Assembly (NCBI GenBank): GCA_046154665.1
Contig: JBJXFG010000098.1
Span: forward strand, 1 to 64,000
Direction of reading: 5' to 3'
DNA length: 64,000 bases
DNA from: JAFLCM01 sp046154665
Lineage (GTDB): Bacteria; Planctomycetota; Phycisphaerae; Phycisphaerales; UBA1924
The notes beneath the pieces were generated by a model. That model was not told the DNA's origin. It ran no database searches and was given only the letters and a program-made list of their open reading frames with translations. The position numbers and the translations under genes were made by a program. This document shows, piece by piece, positions 53,200-60,915 of the stretch; positions within the stretch are counted from its first letter, which is position 1; every line of letters starts with the position of its first letter.

Positions 53200-53228
53200 G
53201 CATGCTCAAACTTCCCGTTTGAGCATGC
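53200..53228. repeat. perfect inverted repeat after fusA
   Basis: GCATGCTCAAAC-TTCCC-GTTTGAGCATGC, a 12-bp stem without a T-tract. It is possibly an mRNA-stabilising 3' hairpin before the terminator at 53250. Confidence 0.8.
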
Positions 53229-53249
53229 ACGCCGACCAGAGACTCACCC

Positions 53250-53281
53250 AAAGCCCAGCGGCTCTGCCACTGGGCTTTTTC
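53250..53281 (+). terminator. rho-independent terminator of fusA
   Basis: AAAGCCCAG ... CTGGGCTTT with TT following, loop CGGCTCTGCCA. Confidence 0.8.
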
Positions 53282-53310
53282 ACGCGCCATAGAATGCCCG
53301 GAAGGATGTA

Positions 53311-53619
53311 CTGGTCAGGATCAAGCGCCTCGTTATCCGAGGCGAGTGCGAGTTCACCGCAAAGGCCCGCCTCGAAATGGAGGTCGAGGGCCTCCGAGGC
53401 GACGAGGTGGCCGAAGCGGTTGTCAACGCTCAGCGGATCGACAAGGTGCTTCGCTCACGCCGCCAGTTCCGACGAAGCGCGGGAGAAAAACTCTATGTCA
53501 TCAAAGGCCGGACGTTCACGGGCACGCTCATCTACACCAAAGGCACCATCGTTGAAGAAGGCGACCGCTCGACGTACTACATCTTCGTCTCCTCGAAACG
53601 CTCAGACTTCGGTGATTGA
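53311..53619 (+). CDS. DUF4258-like protein, probable toxin of a toxin-antitoxin pair
   Basis: A 102-residue protein if read from a CTG at 53311, which has GGAAGGA just upstream; the first ATG in the frame (53377) would give 80 residues and cut off the RLVIRGECEFTAKARLEMEV strand. The family pattern is an N-terminal strand, GLRGDEVAEAVVNAQRIDKV, then LYVIKGRTFTGTLIYTKGTI and YYIFVSSKRSDFGD. DUF4258 proteins have a RelE-like or related barrel fold and pair with YgiT-type proteins. The last bases overlap the next gene by 8. Confidence 0.65.
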   Translation: MVRIKRLVIRGECEFTAKARLEMEVEGLRGDEVAEAVVNAQRIDKVLRSRRQFRRSAGEKLYVIKGRTFTGTLIYTKGTIVEEGDRSTYYIFVSSKRSDFGD

Positions 53620-53851
53620 AAGCAACCCCACCCGCCTCAAGTCGCGTTCGCTGCGGACCTGCATCACGTGCGGCGAAGAGACGGTTTCACGCCGCACCAT
53701 CACAGTCCAACGCCTCGACGGGCGGAGCGTGCCCGGAGTTCGCGCGGACATCTGCCGCACCTGCGGCGAGCAGTACTTTGATATTGAAGCGATGCGAAAG
53801 ATCGAAGCGGCTTCCGCGAAAGTCTCTCCGAAGCGCCGACGCGCCGCTTGA
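53612..53851 (+). CDS. YgiT-type zinc finger protein (MqsA N-terminal-like), probable antitoxin
   Basis: A 79-residue protein with a GTG start inside the end of the previous gene. Two CxxC pairs, CITCGEE and CRTCGEQYFD, form the zinc site typical of YgiT/MqsA-like antitoxins that partner DUF4258 or MqsR-type toxins. Only the zinc domain is present; the helix-turn-helix of full MqsA is missing, so autoregulation may be weak or indirect. Confidence 0.75.
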   Translation: MIESNPTRLKSRSLRTCITCGEETVSRRTITVQRLDGRSVPGVRADICRTCGEQYFDIEAMRKIEAASAKVSPKRRRAA

Positions 53852-53875
53852 ACAACCCCATCGGCAGGCTGCATC

Positions 53876-54652
53876 GTGAGCAACCAGAGTGCCCAACTGC
53901 GGGAGTTGCTCTCCACCTCCCACCACATCGCCATCCTCACCGGCGCCGGCATCTCCGCCGAGTCCGGCCTCCGCACGTTCCGCGGCGTCACCTCGACACA
54001 CCCGACACCGCCGCCTGACATGGCCGCGCTGTGGAGAGACTTCGACCCCGCCACCCTCGCCACCCCCGAGGCTTTCGAGCGCGACCCCGAGCTCGTTACC
54101 CGCTGGTACGACTGGCGGCGTCTGGGCTGCCTCGCCGCCGAGCCGAACGCCGGGCACCTCGCGCTGGCCGAACTCGAACGCGGCGTCAACACTCGCGGCG
54201 GCACCCTCACCCTGCTCACCCAAAACGTCGACCGCCTGCACCACCGCGCCGGCAGCGTGAACATCGTCGAACTCCACGGCAGCATCATCCAGTGGCGCTG
54301 CACGCGCACCGGCAACAAGCTCACACCGCCGAACGCGCCGATGGCGTTGTTCCCTCCGCCCTCGCCCTTCGCATCCGGCGCGCTGCTGCGCCCGGAAGTG
54401 GTGTGGTTCGGCGAGGCGCTGCCCGAGGGCGCCGTCGCCGCCGCGCAGCACGCCGCGGCGACGTGCGACCTGTTCCTCTCCATCGGCACCTCGAGCGTGG
54501 TCTACCCCGCGGCGAGCTTCATCCAGAGCGCGGCCCGGCGCGGCGCGAAAACCGTCGAAATCAACCTCGAACCCACACCCATCTCCGACATGGTCGACCT
54601 GAGCATCCGCGGCAAGGCGGGCGATGTGCTTCCGCGGGCGCTCAAAGGCTGA
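53876..54652 (+). CDS. Sir2-family NAD-dependent deacylase, without the zinc cysteines
   Basis: A 258-residue sirtuin with a GTG start at 53876. NAD-binding GAGIS (23-27), TQNVDRLHHRAGS (115-127), catalytic His134 in ELHG and IGTSSVVYPAA. Tyr78 and Arg81 (WYDWRR) are the class III pair that lets sirtuins take succinyl or malonyl groups. The four zinc-binding Cys of the small domain are missing: only Cys142 remains. The enzyme could still be active if the small domain folds without zinc. It sits between two toxin-antitoxin-like pairs. Confidence 0.85.
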   Translation: MSNQSAQLRELLSTSHHIAILTGAGISAESGLRTFRGVTSTHPTPPPDMAALWRDFDPATLATPEAFERDPELVTRWYDWRRLGCLAAEPNAGHLALAELERGVNTRGGTLTLLTQNVDRLHHRAGSVNIVELHGSIIQWRCTRTGNKLTPPNAPMALFPPPSPFASGALLRPEVVWFGEALPEGAVAAAQHAAATCDLFLSIGTSSVVYPAASFIQSAARRGAKTVEINLEPTPISDMVDLSIRGKAGDVLPRALKG

Positions 54653-54700
54653 GCACCGGAGATCAGTCGACACATACGCCACTTCGAGAACCCTGGGTGT

Positions 54701-54706
54701 TAGCAT
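54701..54706 (+). promoter_or_regulatory. putative -10 element of a leaderless promoter
   Basis: TAGCAT ends 6 bases before the ATG at 54713. Confidence 0.4.
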
Positions 54707-54712
54707 CCATTC

Positions 54713-55180
54713 ATGCCCACCGTCTACATCGAGACGAGCATCCCAAGCTACTTCCACACGGTGCGGACCGGAGCGAAGGCACGCTCTTGGAAGGCCGCAA
54801 CACGAACATGGTGGCGTCACTGCCGACCTTCTTTCGATTGCGTCACATCTCAGGTCACTTTCGACGAACTCGCTCAGGCACCCGCCGCGCGCGGTTCGCG
54901 GATGGCGGCGCTGTTGCGGCCGCTCCCGCTCTTGCCATTCAGCGATCGAGTGGGAGATGTGGCCCGGTTCTTCGCGGGTGAGCGCCTTGTGCCTCGTGAG
55001 AACTTGGCCGACGCGCTGCACCTGGCATTCTGCGCGGTTCACGGCGTCGACTACCTGCTGACCTGGAACTGCCAGCACCTCGCGAACCCCAACAAGGCCA
55101 CGCACCTCGCCGTGCTCTGCGGCAGAAAAGCCCTCCACTCGCCTACCATCGTCACGCCGTTTCAGCTCCCACCCGAGTAA
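54713..55180 (+). CDS. PIN-domain protein, VapC-like toxin
   Basis: A 155-residue PIN-fold protein: MPTVYIETSIPSYF (first acidic residue Glu7), VTSQVTFDELAQAP (second) and LADALHLAFCAVHGVDYLLTWNC plus HLAN (third, and the conserved TWNxxH). Such proteins are RNases, often toxins. The small gene that follows 5 bases later is the likely antitoxin. Confidence 0.8.
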   Translation: MPTVYIETSIPSYFHTVRTGAKARSWKAATRTWWRHCRPSFDCVTSQVTFDELAQAPAARGSRMAALLRPLPLLPFSDRVGDVARFFAGERLVPRENLADALHLAFCAVHGVDYLLTWNCQHLANPNKATHLAVLCGRKALHSPTIVTPFQLPPE

Positions 55181-55185
55181 GCACC

Positions 55186-55386
55186 GTGCCCAAGTCAACC
55201 GACCCATTTCTTGACCCCGTCGTCGAAGAAGTCCGGCGTTGGCGCAAGGCACTTCAACAGCGCACGGGCGGCCTCGAAGGAATGATCCGTCGGCTGTCCG
55301 CGATGGGCGCACCCGCCGAGTCATTGCCCGGCAAGCCGCGAGCGCGAGCCGCTCCGGCAAAGTCGCGGCACCGCAAGGCCGCCTGA
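55186..55386 (+). CDS. small basic protein, probable antitoxin of the PIN pair
   Basis: A 66-residue protein with GTG start 5 bases after the PIN gene stop. An N-terminal helical part (DPVVEEVRRWRKALQQRTGG) and a basic, Ala/Pro/Arg-rich tail (KPRARAAPAKSRHRKAA). The tight spacing and size suggest a partner antitoxin; no DNA-binding motif is evident. Confidence 0.6.
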   Translation: MPKSTDPFLDPVVEEVRRWRKALQQRTGGLEGMIRRLSAMGAPAESLPGKPRARAAPAKSRHRKAA

Positions 55387-55428
55387 GCGCGCCGGCCACG
55401 ATCGCTCAAATCCCGCCCCCCCGGGTCT

Positions 55429-57210
55429 TCACCGCGTCCCGAAGATCACCAGCCGAAGCGCATCGCCCGCCCCCAGCAGGCTCTCGCCCGCGATGACGCC
55501 CGCGCACACCGTGATGAAGTACTTGCCCGACCAGTTCGGCCACAGCTTCCCCACCACCAGCGCCGCCAGACCGCCGATGAACATCGAAATGCTGTTGTGG
55601 GCCGGGATCACGAACGCCAGACCCAGCGACGCCGCGCTCGGCACCCACAGCGCCGCCTTCTTCGGCACCGTCTTCTCCAGCACCGGCAGCAGCACGCCCA
55701 GGCCCGTGGCGATCCACATCGCCGTCACCGCCCCCGAGGGCAATCCCGACACGCCCACCAGGAACACCTCCGCGACGGCCTTCCACTGCGCCACCGCCGG
55801 CGCGGGCCACTCCTCGGTCATCAGCATCTTGGCCGGATCAGGCACGAGGATGAGATAGAACGCCGAACCGACCAGCGCCCCGGCGATCGAGCCCACGATC
55901 TGCCCGACCACCTGGTACCGCGCCACCGCCCCGAGCATGAACCCGCACTTGAGGTCGTGCATCAGGTCGGCGCACTGCGACGCCGCACCCGCCGTGACGC
56001 TCGCCCCCATCAGGTTCGCCACGGCGTTCTTGGGCATGACCGCGGCGAAGGCGAGCTGCGTGACCTTGCCCATCGCGCCCACCGGCGTCACGTTCGTCTC
56101 GCCGCTGACCCGCGAGGCCACCACCGCCAGCGCGAAACTCAGCAGCACCGCGAAGATCGCCGCCCACCACGAGATGCCGAAGAACCACGTCTGCAAGATG
56201 ACCGCCGCCACCAGCGCCATGGCCATCGAGCGCCAGAACCACGCGCGGGTGACCTCGCCCGTGTCGATGCCCGCGCCCTCTCGCGCCTCCTTCGAGCGCG
56301 GGAACGAGCGCATGATCGCCGGTGCCGAAAAACTCAGTGAAACCAGCGAAGAAACCACCATCAAGGTCACACCGGGCCACAGCAGCCACTCGCCGATGGG
56401 CCCGCGCGCGGCGTCGGACACGCCTCGGTCCACCAGTTGCGTGCCGATCACCCACCACGCGACCAGCGCGCCCAGCAGCAACGACGCGCCGGCGCGGAAC
56501 CCGATCAGCCCCCCCACCGCCGCCATCAGCAGCGTCGGGTCGAGCGCGAACGAATAAGTCGAGAGCGCCGGCGAGCCGTTGATCGTCGCGCCGAAATCGG
56601 TGCGCTTCACCCACTTGAGCAGTTCGGCCAGCTTGAGCGCCGCCCCTACCGCCGCCCCGATGCCCAGCACGCCGACGCGCTTCAGCGCCTCGCTGCCGGT
56701 GTTGTAGATTTCTTTCAGCGTCTCGGCGCAGGCGATGCCGCCGGGGAACGGGAGGCGATCCACGATGATCATCTGGCGTCGCAGCCCCATCGCCACCGCG
56801 ATGCCCACCATGCACACGCTGATGATCCACAACGAGAGCTGCCACCACGACAGCGTCACGTTGTCAACGATCGTCGCCGCCGGGATCGCGCTCACCAGCC
56901 CCGCGCTGCTCACCGCGCCCGCGGCCGAAACCGCCGACTGGTTGATGTTGTTCTCCAGCCGGTTCATCATCCCCACCCGGCGCACTGTCATCCGATGGAT
57001 CACCATCCAGAACGCGAACGCGATCAGGATGCCGGTGATGGACATGTTCAAGCCCCAGCCGATCTTGAGCCCCGTGTAGATGTTGCAGATCGACAGCACC
57101 CCGCCCAGGATCGCCCCGGTTCCCACCGCCTTCCACGTCAACTGCGGCGTGACAAAGTCCACCGGCGGATCAACGGGCTTCGCGGCATCAACGTCGACGG
57201 CTTGGCTCAC
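55429..57210 (-). CDS. OPT-family oligopeptide transporter
   Basis: A 593-residue polytopic protein of the OPT superfamily with about 15 membrane segments: LTWKAVGTGAILGGVLSI, NIYTGLKIGWGLN, GGIACAETLKEIYNTG, WFFGISWWAAIFAVLLSFAL, GAASQCADLMHDLKCGFML and a closing AGESLLGAGDALRL. It imports peptides or metal chelates in known members. Start GTG at 57210 follows GGAGCACCC. Confidence 0.9.
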   Translation of the reverse strand: MSQAVDVDAAKPVDPPVDFVTPQLTWKAVGTGAILGGVLSICNIYTGLKIGWGLNMSITGILIAFAFWMVIHRMTVRRVGMMNRLENNINQSAVSAAGAVSSAGLVSAIPAATIVDNVTLSWWQLSLWIISVCMVGIAVAMGLRRQMIIVDRLPFPGGIACAETLKEIYNTGSEALKRVGVLGIGAAVGAALKLAELLKWVKRTDFGATINGSPALSTYSFALDPTLLMAAVGGLIGFRAGASLLLGALVAWWVIGTQLVDRGVSDAARGPIGEWLLWPGVTLMVVSSLVSLSFSAPAIMRSFPRSKEAREGAGIDTGEVTRAWFWRSMAMALVAAVILQTWFFGISWWAAIFAVLLSFALAVVASRVSGETNVTPVGAMGKVTQLAFAAVMPKNAVANLMGASVTAGAASQCADLMHDLKCGFMLGAVARYQVVGQIVGSIAGALVGSAFYLILVPDPAKMLMTEEWPAPAVAQWKAVAEVFLVGVSGLPSGAVTAMWIATGLGVLLPVLEKTVPKKAALWVPSAASLGLAFVIPAHNSISMFIGGLAALVVGKLWPNWSGKYFITVCAGVIAGESLLGAGDALRLVIFGTR

Positions 57211-57728
57211 GGGTGCTCCGCATGTGAGGAGGGCGCGCGGGAAAAACGGCGGTTCACGATACCGCAGATGCCGCCAAAACCTGTGCGCCCGAAGTGTCTT
57301 GATTGGTGGCTGGCGGGCCACTCAAGCCGCGCCGCGAGCTTGCGGGCGCATGCGCTCGAAGGCCCTGGCTGGTGTTGGGGCGAACGTCAACGGAAGCCGC
57401 GGGCGCAGTCGATGAGGAATCGGGGACATCCCGTGGGATGGAGATACACGATGCATGATTGCCTCCGCGCCGCCGCGCGCCGCGGGACATCGCGCACGCC
57501 GGACGGACCGCGAAACACTCCCCGTTTGAGTTCCGCTCTCACGGCGGCCACACTTTGGCTCTCGCGCGCTTTCTGTGCGGCTGTCGCGGGTCATCGCAGA
57601 GCCGACGGCGCGAGCCGTCGGTCCCAGGCCCGAGAAACCGCGAGCACTTCGGACCGACCGCTCGCGCGGTCGGCTCCGCGCACGGCGCACAGCGCACCGC
57701 GCACAGCGCACCGCGCGCAGCGATCCAC
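57211..57728. other. intergenic region with a family C repeat and short tandem tract
   Basis: 518 bases between two minus-strand genes. The left part is expected to hold the OPT promoter. The right part has the repeat at 57595-57676 and then copies of GCACAGCGCACCGC. No gene or RNA recognised. Confidence 0.45.
57595..57676. repeat. dispersed inverted repeat, family C, copy 3
   Basis: GCAGAGCCGACGGC-GCGA-GCCGTCGGTCC is a hairpin with a GNRA-type loop. GACCGACCGCTCGCGCGGTCGGCTC is the second half. Confidence 0.8.
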
Positions 57729-60623
57729 TCACCCCGAAACCACCCGGCAGCCCCACGGCATGCACCCGTGCTCATCAAACACCAGCACTTCGTTCGCCGC
57801 GCCCGCCTTCAGCCAAGACTCCGGAATCGCCAGCTTCGTCTGCGGCCCCACGGCCTTGTGCGAACTGGTCGACGTGAAGTAGCGCCCCAGGTTGTGCCCG
57901 TTGACGAAGACCTGGCCCTTGCTCAGGCCGTCGGTGTCGAAGACCACCGGGCCCGGCTCCTCGGGCAGATCAAAGACGCACTTCCACCACATCGGCGCAT
58001 CGCCCTTGCGGGCCGCGCCTTTCTTCAGCGCTTCCCACGCGTTGCCCGTCGGGGCCTCCCACTTGGCGAAGCCCCAGTCGGCCTTCTCGCTCACGCACGA
58101 TTCGCCCGCGAAGAGCGTGACGGCGCTCTTCAGCGCCCTGGCGGCGTGCTCCATGTCGCCCGCGATCGCCAGTTCCAGCGTGTTGTTGGCCTTGAGCTTC
58201 TCCGGCTCCAGCCGCAGCCGCAGCGAACAGCCCGGCGTCAGCACGCTCACCGCCTCGTTGTTCAGTAGCACCAGCCCCGGCGCCAGCGAGCCATCGTCCA
58301 CCGGCACATCCACGCACACGAACACCGGAGTCTTGCGCTTGTGCGAAAACTTCCAGGCCAATCGACGCGGGTCGGTCGTGTCGCCCAGTTGCAGGCCCAT
58401 CACCGGGCTGCGGAACTTCAGCGGCTCAACAGGCGTCGACGTCTCGATCTTCGGCGTGGGGCACTTCAGCGCCGACACTTCCCACACCTGACCGAACACG
58501 CCCTTAGGCTCGCCCATCAGCGAACCTTCCGAGGCCCGCCCGAGGTTGTCCGCCAGCATCACCACGCTGGTCTCGCCCTTGCCCAGCGCCACGGTCACCG
58601 GCTCGGCGGAATCGGTCGCGCCCGGCCCGACGCCGATCACCCCGCCGCTCTCGCCCGCGCTCCACAGGTGGATTCGATCGGCGCTCTCGAACAGCCCGAC
58701 CTTGACACGCCGCGACGCCGACGACTTCACCCGCAGGCGGTACCACCCGTAGCCCGTTGGCGCGCCCAGTTCAGCCAGCGTGGCCGGCTTGTCGATCCGC
58801 GCGAACCGAGGCGAATCCCCGGTGAGGTAAGGCAAGCACCCCGAGCCCCACCACGCCGAGGGGGTGATCTTCAACGCGGACTTCGGCGGGGGCTTGATCG
58901 CCGCCGTCCGCACCGAGCCATCCGGTCCAAGCCGCAGCGCACTGGTGGCCCCCGCGCGCGGGATCGGGTTGCCGTCGATATCCAAAGCCTCGACCCCGAA
59001 CCACACGCCGTCGGCGGTGGCGATCGCGTGGTCGATCGATTTCTCGTTGCACACCGCCACCGCGATGCCCTCGATCTCCTGGATCAGCGGCGCATCACCC
59101 TCGGGCACGATGATCTCCACCGGCGAGCCGTTGATCGAGATCAGCCCCACCGATCCCGCGGGCCCGAAGCACACCAGGCTCTTGCCCGCCAGCGCGAAGG
59201 CGCACAGGTTGCAATAGTCCAGCGTCGCCCGACCGGCCAGGTGCGTGTCCAGCAGCACCCACCCCGCGTCCTGAGTGTCCAGCGTCACCGGCAGGGTTGA
59301 TCCATCGCTCAGCACCAACCGCACCGTCCGACGGTCATCCTTCCGATCCTCGGCGGCGGCCGCGAACACGAACACCACCGACCCCTGCGACCCCGTCGCG
59401 TGAACCACCGAAGGCGTCACCGTGTGCGCCACCAGCGCCGGCCCGGCCTTCCTTGACTTGCGCCCCTCGACCGCCGAATCCACCGCGACCGTCACCGGCT
59501 GGTACGCCGGGTCGAGCCCGCACAACACACGCTCGAACGACGATGCGAACGTCGCGACGCGTTTGATGGCGTAGAACCGCTCGGTCTTCTGCCCCGTCTC
59601 GGTCAGCAGCGCCGCGCTCGACCCCGGCGTGACAAACGACCAGGGGCCGTCGTCGGTCTTGCCACCCGAAAAGCCCAGCCGCGCCCCGGGCGCGAAGCAA
59701 TCGACGTTGAACTGTGCCCCCGCGGCGAGCGCTTCGATCAGGGCCCGCTGCACGGTGCGCCCGCTCGCGCCGGGGCTGGGGGCGTGCCCCCAGGTGTCGA
59801 CGCCCGCCCGATCGTGCGCCCCGCGCAGCCCCATGACGAACCGGGGCTGCTGCGGGCGCTGTGTCCGCAACTGCCGCAGGTTGGCGTGCAGGTGGGCCGT
59901 GCCCGACCACGCCTCGATCTGTCCTTCGGAGGCGTGGTACAGATCATGGTTCGCGATCACCGGCACATTGATCCCGCCCTCGCGAAGGAACCGGGCCACT
60001 TCACGCAGGTAGTCGGTGCCTTCCTTGATGACGCCGCCCGTGTTGGTCGCCAGTGAGACCACCCCGTCGTCACCGCACAGCCAGCGATACTCCGCGGCGA
60101 CGGCGATGATCGGCCCCTTGCCGCGCCGGTTCGGACCCCCGGTGACCTGCTGGTTGACGAGTTTCTCGCACAGCGCCGAGATCCACGACGCCACAAATGC
60201 CAGATATTGCGGATGATGCGAGCGCACCTGCGCCAGCGCCCCCGCCACCAGCGCCGCCGCCGCACCGGGGAGCGGCCCCGCGGGCACGACCGTCGGCAGC
60301 CACGGCGGCAACCCACCCATGTCCATCCCCTCGCCGATGTAGGGCCCCGCCCGGACGATCACCCGCAGCCCCATCGAGTCGGCGAGCTTGAGGAACGCGG
60401 TGATATCGAGGTTGCCGTCGAAGAGGAACTTGCCCTGGCGCGGCTCGTGCTCGGACCACACCACCGGGACCTCGACCGTGTTGAACCCGGCGGCGCACGC
60501 GGCCCGCAGACGCGACGCCCACTGCGACCGGTCGATGTGCGAGAACATCATCGTCCCGGACACCACCCACAGCCGACGACCGTCGACGCTGAGGGTGTGA
60601 CCGTCCGAGGTGATCGATGGCAT
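57729..60623 (-). CDS. GH35 (beta-galactosidase)-like protein lacking the nucleophile glutamate
   Basis: A 964-residue protein with no signal peptide. The GH35-type barrel starts at LSVDGRRLWVVSGTMMFSHI, then AAGFNTVEVPVVWSEHEPRQ, GLRVIVRAGPYIGEG and PIIAVAAEYRWLCGD. Glu178 is the acid/base position, but the usual NE pair reads AE. The nucleophile segment (normally ExxxGWFxxWG) reads FVMGLRGAHDRAGVDTWG, with no Glu at the expected place. C-terminal beta-sandwich domains end in the galactose-binding-like GQVFVNGHNLGRYF. It may be a binding protein or an enzyme with changed mechanism. Transcribed alone. Confidence 0.8.
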   Translation of the reverse strand: MPSITSDGHTLSVDGRRLWVVSGTMMFSHIDRSQWASRLRAACAAGFNTVEVPVVWSEHEPRQGKFLFDGNLDITAFLKLADSMGLRVIVRAGPYIGEGMDMGGLPPWLPTVVPAGPLPGAAAALVAGALAQVRSHHPQYLAFVASWISALCEKLVNQQVTGGPNRRGKGPIIAVAAEYRWLCGDDGVVSLATNTGGVIKEGTDYLREVARFLREGGINVPVIANHDLYHASEGQIEAWSGTAHLHANLRQLRTQRPQQPRFVMGLRGAHDRAGVDTWGHAPSPGASGRTVQRALIEALAAGAQFNVDCFAPGARLGFSGGKTDDGPWSFVTPGSSAALLTETGQKTERFYAIKRVATFASSFERVLCGLDPAYQPVTVAVDSAVEGRKSRKAGPALVAHTVTPSVVHATGSQGSVVFVFAAAAEDRKDDRRTVRLVLSDGSTLPVTLDTQDAGWVLLDTHLAGRATLDYCNLCAFALAGKSLVCFGPAGSVGLISINGSPVEIIVPEGDAPLIQEIEGIAVAVCNEKSIDHAIATADGVWFGVEALDIDGNPIPRAGATSALRLGPDGSVRTAAIKPPPKSALKITPSAWWGSGCLPYLTGDSPRFARIDKPATLAELGAPTGYGWYRLRVKSSASRRVKVGLFESADRIHLWSAGESGGVIGVGPGATDSAEPVTVALGKGETSVVMLADNLGRASEGSLMGEPKGVFGQVWEVSALKCPTPKIETSTPVEPLKFRSPVMGLQLGDTTDPRRLAWKFSHKRKTPVFVCVDVPVDDGSLAPGLVLLNNEAVSVLTPGCSLRLRLEPEKLKANNTLELAIAGDMEHAARALKSAVTLFAGESCVSEKADWGFAKWEAPTGNAWEALKKGAARKGDAPMWWKCVFDLPEEPGPVVFDTDGLSKGQVFVNGHNLGRYFTSTSSHKAVGPQTKLAIPESWLKAGAANEVLVFDEHGCMPWGCRVVSG

Positions 60624-60900
60624 CGCAGCAGGCTCCTTACCAAATCAATACCGTTGACCCGCAACCGAGGTCGACGCCGCGCCGAACTGTGTGAGCCACG
60701 TCTCGCGCGATGGACGACGGCTCAACGCACCCTGTGCGTCTCAAAAGGGCCCCGACCGCGGGTTCCCGTTTGCACCCCCCGACCGTTTCTCTTCCCCGTC
60801 CGGCACCGGCCCGATCAGCCGGGCGGACGAACACGGGGCGAAACAGGAGCCCAGAGTAAGGCTCAACCCCGCCCCCTGCAACAGCCCGAACAAGCCCCGG

Positions 60901-60906
60901 TACACT
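60901..60906 (+). promoter_or_regulatory. putative -10 element of a leaderless promoter
   Basis: TACACT ends 9 bases before the ATG at 60916. Confidence 0.4.
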
Positions 60907-60915
60907 CGCCTTCCC

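Noticed and set aside
53200..53228. fusA terminator at the first hairpin
   Set aside because: The 12-bp stem has no T-tract; the next hairpin (53250-53281) fits a terminator better.
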